A stretch of 64,000 nt of DNA from Puniceicoccus vermicola (GTDB lineage Bacteria > Verrucomicrobiota > Verrucomicrobiia > Opitutales > Puniceicoccaceae): contig NZ_JACHVA010000040.1 in NCBI RefSeq assembly GCF_014230055.1, positions 1 to 64,000 of the forward strand, in the 5' to 3' direction. Positions 47,026 through 55,807 of the stretch are shown here, piece after piece; position 1 is the first letter of the stretch, and each line of letters opens with the position of its first letter. Under the pieces are notes generated by a model. That model saw only the letters and a program-made list of their open reading frames with translations, was not told where the DNA came from and made no database searches. A program made the translations under genes and the position numbers.

Positions 47026-47666
47026 GAGACCATGCGATAAGCTCCCCGGATATCCGAGACGATCTTACATTTACGCCCATTTCGGTCCGCGCCCAAAAGA
47101 TCGGCAATCTCCCGACCGCGAAAACCCGCCCCGATGCTCACCCGTCCGTCGTGCCAGGAGACCGGATGCAGGCCAAAGGGCCTCATGGCCGCCAAACCCC
47201 AAACCGCCCAGCCGACCCGCAGAGGCTCGTTGATGATCCAAACCGGGAGGTGGGCCATCTTCTCTCCCAGAGCTTTGAGATCTCCATCCTCGAACTGATG
47301 CAGCAATAGATTCGAGACCAGTAGATCCGGCCCCGGATTCCAAGAAGCGGTCAGAAGATCCTCCTGCCGCCACAAGCCTGCTTCGGGCCAATCGGGCGGA
47401 CGCTGCCACAAATCGAGCCCGGTGTAATCTCTCTCCTGCAACTCCGGGATCTTCTCGAACAGATACCGCCCCAGATCGCCCTCCCCGGCCCCGATCTCCA
47501 CGATTTTCCGACCCGGTTGATAATATTTGCGGACTTGCCGGGCGATCCAGGCCCAGTTCCCCATGAACCGATTCAAAAAGCGCAAGTCCCGGCGGTTGGC
47601 CACAGCCCCCGGATCATCGGGCTCCAAGGTGTCTAAAATCTCCGGCCGAACTACTCGTGACTGCAT
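47010..47666 (-). CDS. Class I SAM-dependent methyltransferase
   Basis: A 218-aa methyltransferase with the SAM motif IVEIGAGEGDLGRYL (motif I) and LLVSNLLLHQFEDGDL (motif IV region). The start MQSRVVRPEILDTLEPDDPG at 47666 matches relatives found beside chalcone-synthase-like genes; two upstream starts (47684, 47702) are possible. NRRDLRFLNRFMGNWAWI is typical for that subgroup. It overlaps the FAD gene and likely methylates a phenolic or quinone-like product. Confidence 0.85.
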   Translation of the reverse strand: MQSRVVRPEILDTLEPDDPGAVANRRDLRFLNRFMGNWAWIARQVRKYYQPGRKIVEIGAGEGDLGRYLFEKIPELQERDYTGLDLWQRPPDWPEAGLWRQEDLLTASWNPGPDLLVSNLLLHQFEDGDLKALGEKMAHLPVWIINEPLRVGWAVWGLAAMRPFGLHPVSWHDGRVSIGAGFRGREIADLLGADRNGRKCKIVSDIRGAYRMVSWLEN

Positions 47667-47820
47667 AACCCGGTAGGATGCCATGAACTTTCGACAGAGC
47701 AAGACCGGGAAGCCCTATCTCCCTCAGGCAAAAATTCCTGCCCAATCCTCGTTCTTGACTTCGACGGAAGCCTTTCCAAGTCTCCTTTGAAATGTTCACC
47801 CGTCCAAACGCACCGCGCCG

Positions 47821-48210
47821 ATGAGCCAAGAGCCCATTGATCCCCAGACCCTCGCAGAACTCAGAGCCTGCACAGAAGCTCTGGAAGACCGCAAAGCGAA
47901 GGATCTCCGGATACTGGATGTGAGAGGAAAATCTTCGATTACCGATTTCCTCGTGATCTGCTCCGGAACGTCCTCTCCACACCTCCGTGCCCTTTGCACC
48001 TCAGCCGAGAAGGCGCTGTTCAACAGCCCGGGCAAAGTCTCCCGTCACCGGGACGAGTTTGAGAGTGGTTGGGTCGTGACCGATGGAGTCGACTTCGTTG
48101 TTCACATCTTCACGGAAGAAATGCGCGGCCTCTTCCGGCTCGAAGCCCTCTGGAAAGACGCCACGGAGATCCCGCTGAGCGAGATCCAGGAAGTCTCTTC
48201 GACGAAATAG
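47821..48210 (+). CDS. rsfS: Ribosomal silencing factor RsfS
   Basis: A 129-aa protein of the DUF143/RsfS family that binds L14 and blocks subunit joining in starvation. The core DLRILDVRGKSSITDFLVIC, SGTSSPHLRALC and the end WVVTDGVDFVVHIFTEEMRG, FRLEALWKDA are characteristic. It stands alone here, divergent from the methyltransferase pair, away from the usual nadD neighbour. Confidence 0.95.
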   Translation: MSQEPIDPQTLAELRACTEALEDRKAKDLRILDVRGKSSITDFLVICSGTSSPHLRALCTSAEKALFNSPGKVSRHRDEFESGWVVTDGVDFVVHIFTEEMRGLFRLEALWKDATEIPLSEIQEVSSTK

Positions 48211-48410
48211 TGCGATCGCACGGCGCGAGCCGTTGAACTTTTCGAAGAACCAGCGGCTGGAGCTGCTGTCCCCGGTTTTGAGGACGATCCTCTTCACAGA
48301 AGATAAATCCTCCTGGAACTTCCTTGATTCCGAGGAAAGTCCTCTCGGACCGTCTTCGGAGCTCCGAAAGAGTTGAACCGTCAAGGGATCGCAGATCCCT
48401 ATTCGATGAA

Positions 48411-48965
48411 CTATCCTTCCAAGAGGGAATAGCGCATCAGAGCCGCTAAGGTCAGTGAATGCGTGATCTCCCCGCGTCGGCAGGCCTCACGGACGTCCTT
48501 CATGGGTAGAAGAATGACCTCCATCTCCTCATGCTCGTCCCAGTCCACCTCGTCCACAAGCTTGGCTTGAGGCACCAGCACGTAGTGACAACGATTGTTC
48601 ATAATCGCCGGATTCGGATGGCAATCGGCAAAGATCTTCGCCGTGCCACCGGCGAATCCGGTCTCCTCGCGCAATTCGCGAACCCCGGCATCGAGAGGAT
48701 TCTCTCCGTCATCGACCATTCCCCCGGGCAATTCCAATGAGAACTCTTCGCTCCCATGGCGGAATTGACGCACCATGACGAGTTCGTCGTCAAGAGTGAT
48801 CGCGACGACATTGACGAAGTCATTGGTGTCGACGACATACCAATCGCTGACCCGTCCGTCATCCTCCCTGCGGCTTTTCTGGGTAATCACTCGGAAAACA
48901 CGGCAATCCGCGACTTCCTGCACTTCCTCAACCTTCCACGCCGATGGTATTTTTCCCGTTTCCAT
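48411..48965 (-). CDS. Nudix hydrolase (ADP-ribose pyrophosphatase-like)
   Basis: A 184-aa protein with a full Nudix box from GGMVDDGENPLDAGVRELRE to ETGF (about residues 79-102). The preceding VNVVAITLDDELVMVRQFRH fits the ADP-ribose/NADH branch. The likely substrate is ADP-ribose or a related nucleotide diphosphate. It is divergently transcribed from the HTH-hydrolase gene, with start codons only about 50 bp apart. Confidence 0.92.
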   Translation of the reverse strand: METGKIPSAWKVEEVQEVADCRVFRVITQKSRREDDGRVSDWYVVDTNDFVNVVAITLDDELVMVRQFRHGSEEFSLELPGGMVDDGENPLDAGVRELREETGFAGGTAKIFADCHPNPAIMNNRCHYVLVPQAKLVDEVDWDEHEEMEVILLPMKDVREACRRGEITHSLTLAALMRYSLLEG

Positions 48966-49013
48966 ATTGCCATGTTCGTGCGAACCTTATCGGGAGACAA
49001 CCGATTTCAAACC

Positions 49014-49835
49014 ATGCCAGATCCATTCACCCACCTCGAAGACTTCAGCGAAGACATCATTGCCAAAGCCCAGGACGGCTTGCGAATGACCAACCGTGAA
49101 CTTGCCGACCGGGCAGGAATTGAGCTGTCCACGGTAAAGGCCCTCAAAAATGGATCGATCGACGAGGAAGCCCTCATTCGCGTCGCTTCCGCCCTCCAGC
49201 TGCACGGAGAACGCCTCATCACATCGGCCCGCAAGTCGTGGCTCCCCGAGACAATCGAGTGCCCTCACCTCACTACCTTTACGAGCGAGTTCCGCTCAAT
49301 GACCGTGAACGCCTACCTCCTCACTTGCCCTGACCATCGTGGAGTGCTCTTCGATACAGGAGTCGACGCCCAACCGATTTTCCAACATCTCGAGGAAAAT
49401 GAAATCGAGCTCGAAGCCCTCGTTCTCACCCACGGACATCTGGATCATGTCGCCGTGATGGAGCCCATTCTTAAGGCTTGGCAGAAGATTCCCGTCTTCG
49501 CCCACCCCTCGGAGAACATCGACTCGGCCCAACCCCTCCATTGGGGAGAATCGTTTGAAGCGGGACCTTTCCGCCTCCGAAGCCTATCGACTCCAGGACA
49601 CACTCCCGGTGGAACCTCTTTCTTTGTTGAGGACCAGAGTCCACCAATAGCAATTGTGGGAGACGCCCTCTTTGCCGGCTCAGTCGGGGGTTGTGCGGGG
49701 GACTACGATCATGCCCTTCAGTCAATCCGGGAGAACATCCTCACCCTTCCACCCGAGACCATTCTCTGCCCCGGCCATGGCCCGACGACGACCGTCGCCG
49801 AGGAAAAACAACACAACCCCTTCTTCCCAAACTGA
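49014..49835 (+). CDS. HTH domain fused to a metallo-beta-lactamase-fold hydrolase
   Basis: A 273-aa protein with two parts. Residues 10-65 form an XRE-like helix-turn-helix (MTNRELADRAGIELSTVKAL, KNGSIDEEALIRVASALQLH). From about residue 95 it is a GloB-type metallo-hydrolase: TVNAYLL, FDTGVDAQ, metal motif LTHGHLDHVAVM, TPGHTPGGTSF, VGDALFAGSVG and CPGHGP. The start may be ATG 49014 or 48972. The stop overlaps the ATG of the DNA methyltransferase (TGATG), so the two are made together. The HTH may bind its own promoter, which is shared with the Nudix gene. Confidence 0.82.
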   Translation: MPDPFTHLEDFSEDIIAKAQDGLRMTNRELADRAGIELSTVKALKNGSIDEEALIRVASALQLHGERLITSARKSWLPETIECPHLTTFTSEFRSMTVNAYLLTCPDHRGVLFDTGVDAQPIFQHLEENEIELEALVLTHGHLDHVAVMEPILKAWQKIPVFAHPSENIDSAQPLHWGESFEAGPFRLRSLSTPGHTPGGTSFFVEDQSPPIAIVGDALFAGSVGGCAGDYDHALQSIRENILTLPPETILCPGHGPTTTVAEEKQHNPFFPN

Positions 49836-50632
49836 TGTGGCGCGACGTATCCAAAGGACAACTCTTTCAAGGCGATGTCTTTGAAGGCCTCGCCGCCTGG
49901 ACCGGGGACAAAGCGCAATGCATTGTCGCGGACCCTCCCTATTTTCAGGTCCAAACCAAGGAGGAGTGGGACAACCTTTGGCCAGACGAAGAGGCCTATC
50001 TCGATTGGACCGCCCAATGGGTAAAAGCGGCCTCTCAGCATCTGGCGCCCGATGGAATTCTCTACATTTTCGGGCAGCCCGGCAAAAGAGAACACGTCTG
50101 GCTCAAAGTCTGCGCCCATCTCGTCGACACCCTCGCCTTCCATGACCTCATCGTCTGGGACCGCGCTGTCGGCTACAACGAACGCCGCGACTCGTTCACC
50201 CCGCAATTCGAAATGATCCTCGCCCTACGCCACCCTGAGGCGAACAAGGTGTTCTTCGACAAAGATGCTGTCCGCATCCCCTATGACGAGAAGACGATCC
50301 AGACCTATCTCCGCGACAATCGCTACAAAGACAAGGAAGCTCGGGAAAAACACCTACGTCGTGGGAAATACGCCACCAACATCCTCCGCGTCCCCTCTCT
50401 GAAAGGAAGCTCCAAGGAGAAGATTGGCCATCCGACTCAAAAACCCATTTCTCTCATCGATCAACTGATCCGCTCCAGCTCCAAGCCGGGGGATCTCGTT
50501 CTCGACCCCTTCCTCGGAAGTGGAACCACCTCCGTCGTCTGTGAACGCACTGACCGCCGCTGGATTGGCATCGAATCGAGCGGGGACTATGTCCAAATGA
50601 CCGAAGAGCGACTGGCCACCTTGTTTCCCTAA
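49835..50632 (+). CDS. Solitary DNA methyltransferase (N4-cytosine or N6-adenine, beta class)
   Basis: A 265-aa DNA methyltransferase. Catalytic motif IV DPPYFQVQ is near residue 33 and the SAM-binding motif FLGSGTTSVV is near residue 228, so the order IV-I is that of the beta class. GHPTQKPISLIDQL and the C-terminal WIGIESSGDYVQMTEERL are standard. No restriction endonuclease is adjacent. It is coupled to the HTH-hydrolase gene. It may be an epigenetic regulator or a remnant of a restriction-modification system. Confidence 0.92.
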   Translation: MWRDVSKGQLFQGDVFEGLAAWTGDKAQCIVADPPYFQVQTKEEWDNLWPDEEAYLDWTAQWVKAASQHLAPDGILYIFGQPGKREHVWLKVCAHLVDTLAFHDLIVWDRAVGYNERRDSFTPQFEMILALRHPEANKVFFDKDAVRIPYDEKTIQTYLRDNRYKDKEAREKHLRRGKYATNILRVPSLKGSSKEKIGHPTQKPISLIDQLIRSSSKPGDLVLDPFLGSGTTSVVCERTDRRWIGIESSGDYVQMTEERLATLFP

Positions 50633-50633
50633 T

Positions 50634-50689
50634 TAGGCGAAAAGTCTGGTCGCGAAGACTACGCCTCCAGGCTCTGGATGTATCCAGAT
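50634..50689 (+). terminator. Paired hairpins after the DNA methyltransferase gene
   Basis: Right after the stop codon, AGGCG and AGTCT pair with AGACT and CGCCT to form a two-step stem (50634-50669), followed by a perfect TCTGGA-TGTA-TCCAGA hairpin (50674-50689). There is no T-run, so this is at most a weak or factor-dependent terminator. Confidence 0.3.
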
Positions 50690-50743
50690 GTGCGGGGACT
50701 TCAGTTGCAGCCCATCCTGAGAGGAAACCACGCAGAGGTTCAG

Positions 50744-50839
50744 GGGAACGCGGTGCTTCAGCCCTCGTTTTCGGAATGTTTTCTTGGTTATGCACGCAGG
50801 CCGAGCGCTGCCCTCCCGAAAGTCCGAGGGAAATCGAAT
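50744..50839 (+). repeat. Diverged dispersed repeat, copy 1
   Basis: This sequence, beginning GGGAACGCGGTGCTTCAGCC and continuing through TGCACGCAGGCC and CCGAGGGAAATCGAAT, resembles the minus strand of 55573-55676. Identity is moderate with small gaps. It lies in the 400-bp gap between the DNA methyltransferase and the sugar porter. The rest of the gap (50840-51032) shows no recognisable element. Confidence 0.55.
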
Positions 50840-51032
50840 CGTTTTGTTTTAAAACCACCGTCACTTTTCATCCCCCCAAAGAGCCCACAGGATCACTTTC
50901 AGAAAGGGCAATTTCCCGGAGAGAATTTGTTGGCCATTTCAGCCAAATTTCACAAAGCTGCACCTATATCCGAACTACCCCATCTTCTCCCGAGACAACG
51001 GGAAAGACATCTACTAACCCCAGAATTCGATC

Positions 51033-52691
51033 ATGAGTGAAGCCGTGCTCCCCGAACCTGTTCACAAAACGCTATCTCAAGTAGAAGCAAATTTCGCGAA
51101 CTCGACCCTCAAACCCCTTAGCGGATTCACCATCGGCATTGTCGCCGCCATGTCGGGGGTTCTCTTTGGCTTTGACGCATCGATTGCCGCAGCCTGCGGG
51201 ACCTCCGTCAATACCCACTTTGGCATCACGAATTCCCCCGGCCTCATGGGCCTCTGGGTGGGATGCGTTCCCCTCGGGGCACTCTTCGGTGCGATGCTGG
51301 GTGGGAAAGTATCCAGCACTCTCGGTCGGAAAAAGGGACTCTTGCTCAACGCCCTTCTCTTCATCGCCGGCATCGTCCTCGCCGCGGTCTCTCCGGGCTT
51401 CTGGGTATTCGTCGTGGCCCGACTGTTGATGGGACTGGCCATCGGAAATTCGGCCGTCATCACTCCCATGTACATGGCCGAAGTGGCTCCCCCGGAAAAT
51501 CGGGGAAGGATTCTCTTCATGTATCAGCTTTCCATCGTCATCGGGATTCTGGTCTCGTTCATTGTCGGAGTCACCGTCGATAGCCTCATTCCCAATGACG
51601 ACGTAAATTGGCGGGTAATGATTGGAGTCGGTTTGATCCCTGCCTTCATCTTTCTCTTTGGCATGTTTCGCATGCCCAACAGCCCCCGCTGGCTTATCGA
51701 AAAAGGCCGATGGGCACATGCCCACGAAATCCTCCTCAGGATGATGGACCGAAGTGAAGCCCGCAAGACCTTCAGCGAGATTCACGAGAACGCGGTAAAG
51801 GACGAGAAGGTTTCGATCAAGAGCCTGTTCAGCAAACTCTTCTTCCCGGTCATTCTTCTCGGATTCTTCCTCCAATTCTTCCAACAATCGACCGGCATCA
51901 ACGCCGACATGTACTTCGGCCCCGAAATTTTCCGGGAAGGTGGCTTTAGCCAAACCGCCAGCATGTGGGCGCAAGTCGCAATGGGGATGGTCAACCTTAT
52001 CGCCACGATAGTCTCCATCTTCCTGGTCGACCGTCTTGGGCGGCGTAAACTGATGATGATCGGGGTCAGCGGGATTGTCCTCATGCTTTGCGTGCAATCG
52101 TATCTCTTCCACGCCTACGACAGCCAGCGCAGCACTCTCCAGCAAACGGTTTCCAACACGCAGACAGCCGAGGCTACCCAACGCCCGGTCCTCCCCAACA
52201 CCGGGGCAGCTGTCATCCACAAGGGATACACCCAATCGAAAGCCTTGATCTCGCCGGATGCCAAAACCAGCATCACCGACGCCGCGTCCAAAGTCGCCGC
52301 TAGCGTTTCCTCGCATCCGACGCAGACCGTCACCTACCTGATTTTTGGCAGCATTCTCCTTTACATCGTCTTCTTTGCGATCAGTGCTGGCCCCCTCTGC
52401 TGGTGTATTATCTCCGAGATTTTCCCCATGCATTTGCGGGGGATCGGAATGTCCATCGCGGTCGCAGCCAACTGGCTCGTCGACTATTTCGTCAGCCAAC
52501 TTTTCCCGGTGATGAAACAGGATCTTGGGATGACGGTGACCACACTCATCTACGCAGCCTTCACCACCTTGGGCCTCGCCCTCGCCGCGAAATTCCTGCC
52601 AGAGACCAAAGGCGTGCCCCTCGAAGAAATCGAACGCAATATCTACGCTGGCAAGCCTCTCCGCGAAATCGGTGTTCCCTCGGGGAAATAA
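51033..52691 (+). CDS. Sugar-porter-family MFS transporter with a periplasm-side insertion
   Basis: A 552-aa transporter with about twelve helices. Sugar-porter marks are GRKKG after helix 2, the RLLMGLAIGNS/PMYMAEVAPPENRG helix pair, QQSTGINADMYFGPEIF in helix 7, DRLGRRKLM and PETKGVPLEEIE at the end. Between helices 9 and 10 (about residues 365-440) is a Ser/Thr/Gln-rich insertion of some 75 residues not usual in this family. The substrate is probably a monosaccharide driven by H+ or Na+. It is not in an operon. Confidence 0.92.
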   Translation: MSEAVLPEPVHKTLSQVEANFANSTLKPLSGFTIGIVAAMSGVLFGFDASIAAACGTSVNTHFGITNSPGLMGLWVGCVPLGALFGAMLGGKVSSTLGRKKGLLLNALLFIAGIVLAAVSPGFWVFVVARLLMGLAIGNSAVITPMYMAEVAPPENRGRILFMYQLSIVIGILVSFIVGVTVDSLIPNDDVNWRVMIGVGLIPAFIFLFGMFRMPNSPRWLIEKGRWAHAHEILLRMMDRSEARKTFSEIHENAVKDEKVSIKSLFSKLFFPVILLGFFLQFFQQSTGINADMYFGPEIFREGGFSQTASMWAQVAMGMVNLIATIVSIFLVDRLGRRKLMMIGVSGIVLMLCVQSYLFHAYDSQRSTLQQTVSNTQTAEATQRPVLPNTGAAVIHKGYTQSKALISPDAKTSITDAASKVAASVSSHPTQTVTYLIFGSILLYIVFFAISAGPLCWCIISEIFPMHLRGIGMSIAVAANWLVDYFVSQLFPVMKQDLGMTVTTLIYAAFTTLGLALAAKFLPETKGVPLEEIERNIYAGKPLREIGVPSGK

Positions 52692-52834
52692 GAGACTGGA
52701 AACAGTCCTAGGATAGATTTCGCTTCCCAGGGCTCATCGCAGATGAGCTCTAGGGGCGGCTTGGTGTCCGTGGTTCGAGCACAAGCTTGGCAGGATCCTA
52801 CTGCTCAATCACCAGCCCCAATAAGTCCGCTCAA

Positions 52835-53557
52835 TCAATCCTCACCACGTCGGTTGAGGACGATCTCCTTCGGCCATGCCGCACTACTGAGATCCAGCAA
52901 GTAGGTAACCGTCTTCGCGATATCTTCCGGCGTCAGAACATCCGGTCCACTGGCTCCTGTCAGCGGAGTGGCCACCATCGCCGGACACACTGCTGCTACG
53001 CGAATTTGATCTTCAGCGCCCTCATCGGCCATGGCCCGACTGAGGCCCATGACACCGTGCTTGGAAGTAGCATAGGCCCCCACGCCCGACCAAGCTTCCA
53101 CTCCGCAAAGCGAGGAAATGTTAATGATCCCGCCCCTCAAACCGTTCTCAGGAACGACCTCATTCTCCAACATTGAGGCATAGGCGGAACGCGAACACCA
53201 GTAGGTCGAGTACAGGTTCGTCTTCATCACTCGATCAAAGGTCTCGGTATCCGTATCCATGATCTTTCCTCCGGCCCCGATACCCGCATTATTGACCAAG
53301 AGCTCGACGCCTCCAAATTTCTGCACGGCGGTCTCGATCAATCCGTGGCACTCACTCTCTTTCGACACGTCGACCGAAATCGGCAGGGCCTCTATCCCGA
53401 AGCGATCCGCAACCTCCGCCGCGACTCTCTCGTTCTCTTCCTGACGCCGACCAGCGACAACAACGTTCATTCCCCGGGCGGCCAAAGCGTAAACGATCGC
53501 CTCGCCGATTCCGCTATTCCCTCCAGTGACGATCGCGGTCTGATTTTTTCCAAACAT
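52835..53557 (-). CDS. Short-chain dehydrogenase/reductase
   Basis: A 240-aa SDR with TGGNSGIGEA (cofactor motif), NNAGIG, catalytic Ser in NISSLCG and Tyr/Lys in YATSKHG. The basic AGRRQEE after strand 2 favours NADP(H). The C-terminus WPKEIVLNRRGED resembles 3-ketoacyl-reductase-like SDRs with unknown substrates. It is 31 bp downstream of folC on the same strand and may be cotranscribed with it. Confidence 0.92.
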   Translation of the reverse strand: MFGKNQTAIVTGGNSGIGEAIVYALAARGMNVVVAGRRQEENERVAAEVADRFGIEALPISVDVSKESECHGLIETAVQKFGGVELLVNNAGIGAGGKIMDTDTETFDRVMKTNLYSTYWCSRSAYASMLENEVVPENGLRGGIINISSLCGVEAWSGVGAYATSKHGVMGLSRAMADEGAEDQIRVAAVCPAMVATPLTGASGPDVLTPEDIAKTVTYLLDLSSAAWPKEIVLNRRGED

Positions 53558-53588
53558 GGATATAGCCTAATCCGACGACTCCAATTTC

Positions 53589-54899
53589 TCAAATTCGATC
53601 TTGAAGATCCAGCGTTTCCGACAGCCCATCGGACTGTAACCGGCTGAAAACCTCGCCGATCAGATAAATCGATCCCGTCAATAGAACAGGATCCGGCCCC
53701 TCGGAAAACCGAGCGCAATCTCCCCCGGGGAAAAGCTCTTCGACCGAGGTCTCCAGAACCTCTCCCTGAAAGCTAGCAGGCACCACGCTCCTCATTTCAT
53801 CGAAGCTCAGGGCTCGGGGCTGAGATGGCCGAACGATCAAAATCCTCCTTGCGTAGGGAGCGACTACTCTCAGGACCGCCCACGCCCGGGCCAATCCAAG
53901 GCTGCCGACGACCACCTCCAATTCACCGCGGGGACTGCCGAATCGCCCCTGAAGATTCTCGGCCAGCACTTCCGCACCTTGGGGATTGTGGGTGCTATCA
54001 AAAATAATCGAGCGAGATCCGACCTTCCGTTCTTCCCAGCGGCCCGACCAAACGGTGTTTTGGAAAGCCGATCGCATATCACATGGATCCAATGGAAAAC
54101 GCGTTCGCACAACTTCCAGTGCAAGCTGGGCGGTCCCGGCATTCCATCGTTGAAACCGACCGACCAAATTGGTCTCCGGCAACTCCGCCTCCCGAAAACG
54201 ATCCCTCACCGAATGCACCGGACAGCTGAGCTCCGCAGCTCGCTCTCTCACGACCCCTTCCGCATCCGATGGAAGCAATCCCATCACCACGGGAATTCCC
54301 GCTTTCAAAATCCCGGACTTTTCACCCGCTATCTTCGTAATCGTTTCTCCGAGAATCTCGGTGTGATCCAAACCAATGGAGGTGATGATGGAAACCTCGG
54401 GAGTTACAATGTTAGTCGCATCCAAACGCCCTCCCAATCCCACTTCGAGCATCGCGCAATCGACCGACTCCTCCGCGAACTGAAGAAAGGCCATCGCCGT
54501 CATAAATTCAAAAAAACTGGGATAGTCATCATCCGATTCCTGCACGACTTTTCGCGCCGCTTCTCGCAACATCTCTGTCAGACGAATAATCCTTTCTTCC
54601 GTCAACGGTTCGCGGTTCACCTGAACCCGCTCCCCCAGATGCACCAAGTGCGGAGACGAATAGAGCCCAGTCTTCAGCCCTCCTCTACGCAAGGCCGATT
54701 CCAGAAGAGCACAAACCGATCCCTTCCCATTGGTCCCCGCCACGTGGATCACCGGAAACTTTCTCTGCGGATGCCCGAGAGCCTCGGCCAGTCTCTCCAT
54801 CCTCCCGATGCCGTACTTCGATCCACGATTGCGCAGCCCGAAGAGAAAATCTCGCACTTCAGGAAAAGACGGGATGGCATCGGAATCTGATAGACTCAT
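53589..54899 (-). CDS. folC: Bifunctional folylpolyglutamate synthase/dihydrofolate synthase
   Basis: A 436-aa Mur-ligase-family enzyme that adds glutamate to dihydropteroate and folates. The P-loop VIHVAGTNGKGSVCAL, the omega-loop region SPHLVHLGERVQVN, and the Mg-binding CAMLEVGLGGRLDATN with DHTEILGETITKIAGEK are all present. The start MSLSDSDAIPSFPEVRDFL (54899) gives normal length. It likely heads an operon with the SDR. Confidence 0.95.
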   Translation of the reverse strand: MSLSDSDAIPSFPEVRDFLFGLRNRGSKYGIGRMERLAEALGHPQRKFPVIHVAGTNGKGSVCALLESALRRGGLKTGLYSSPHLVHLGERVQVNREPLTEERIIRLTEMLREAARKVVQESDDDYPSFFEFMTAMAFLQFAEESVDCAMLEVGLGGRLDATNIVTPEVSIITSIGLDHTEILGETITKIAGEKSGILKAGIPVVMGLLPSDAEGVVRERAAELSCPVHSVRDRFREAELPETNLVGRFQRWNAGTAQLALEVVRTRFPLDPCDMRSAFQNTVWSGRWEERKVGSRSIIFDSTHNPQGAEVLAENLQGRFGSPRGELEVVVGSLGLARAWAVLRVVAPYARRILIVRPSQPRALSFDEMRSVVPASFQGEVLETSVEELFPGGDCARFSEGPDPVLLTGSIYLIGEVFSRLQSDGLSETLDLQDRI

Positions 54900-54959
54900 G
54901 CTCCCAACTTTCCGAAGAAACCTCCGGGAGACAAGCGGATTGCTTGTCCGCCTCCCCGC

Positions 54960-55406
54960 TCAGGTTTCGGATCCAGCGGAACCCGACCAATCTCCACTCT
55001 CCACGAGGATCCCGCCCTCACGCTGAATCTTCTCGCGACTCATCTCGTAGGACCACACCCGCTCGGTCTTCTCCACATCACAACGCTCTACATCGACCCG
55101 CAGTCTCACGTAATCATTGGCCTCGACTGAGGGATTCTCCGGATCAAACCCTTCGAGAGAATCGATCCCCTTCAACGCTGCGATATCGCGGAGCTTGAGA
55201 ATGAAGCCATAGATCCAACGATCTCCACCGAATTGAGCCGCCGGATACCCGACAGAAAGATGATAAACCTGGCCCCGCACCCGGGCTGGCCACCACTGCT
55301 CGACCTTTCCCTCACAAAACTGAGGCCAATAGAAGCCACCTGGCTTCAACGTCCCGTAGACAAAGACCTGAAGATCTTCAAACCATCCTATTTCGCTCGT
55401 AGACAT
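54960..55406 (-). CDS. Gamma-glutamylcyclotransferase-like (GGCT/AIG2) protein
   Basis: A 148-aa protein with the family signature QVFVYGTLKPGG close to the N-terminus and a later Glu in the YGFILKL/GIDSLEGFDPENPS region. The family cyclises gamma-glutamyl amines to 5-oxoproline. I chose ATG 55406 (MSTSEIGWFEDLQV); the longer frame upstream reads through repeat-containing non-coding sequence. It lies 60 bp upstream of folC on the same strand. Confidence 0.88.
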   Translation of the reverse strand: MSTSEIGWFEDLQVFVYGTLKPGGFYWPQFCEGKVEQWWPARVRGQVYHLSVGYPAAQFGGDRWIYGFILKLRDIAALKGIDSLEGFDPENPSVEANDYVRLRVDVERCDVEKTERVWSYEMSREKIQREGGILVESGDWSGSAGSET

Positions 55407-55572
55407 CTCTATCAAAATTGAAAGGAACCCGATTTGAAGCGAATCCGAACAGCGAAAATTCAAAAAGAAATTTCCGAAAAGCTCCGATCGGAAACCACTC
55501 CAAGCAGAAGCTTGAATCCGTCGTTCCGAAAATCTCGGAGCGTAACTATAAGTGCGGGAATTTTTGGAGCAA

Positions 55573-55676
55573 ATTGATCCCATTTCCCTCGGCCTTTCAG
55601 GAGCGCAGCTCTTTAGCCTGCGTGCGTAAGGACAATAACCTGGGAAATACGCGGGCTCAAAGCACCGCGCTCCCAT
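55573..55676 (-). repeat. Diverged dispersed repeat, copy 2
   Basis: Read on the minus strand it begins GGGAGCGCGGTGCTTTGAGC and runs through TTACGCACGCAGGC and CCGAGGGAAATGGGATC, matching the order of elements at 50744-50839. It occupies the middle of the 400-bp divergent gap between the GGCT-like gene and the beta-helix gene. No promoter could be assigned with confidence in the remainder. Confidence 0.55.
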
Positions 55677-55807
55677 GAACCTCTCCGCAGATTTCACACA
55701 AAATCGATGTAATTGGCTGATGGAGTCCACGCACTTCTGATCTCCCACCCCCATCCTCACGATTCAGTCGTTGACCCTCCCCCGGCAAAGAGGAGGATAA
55801 CATTTGC

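Noticed and set aside
51072-52499. A 475-codon frame antisense to the sugar porter
   Set aside because: Highly charged Asp/Glu/His-rich translation typical of an antisense shadow of a membrane-protein gene.
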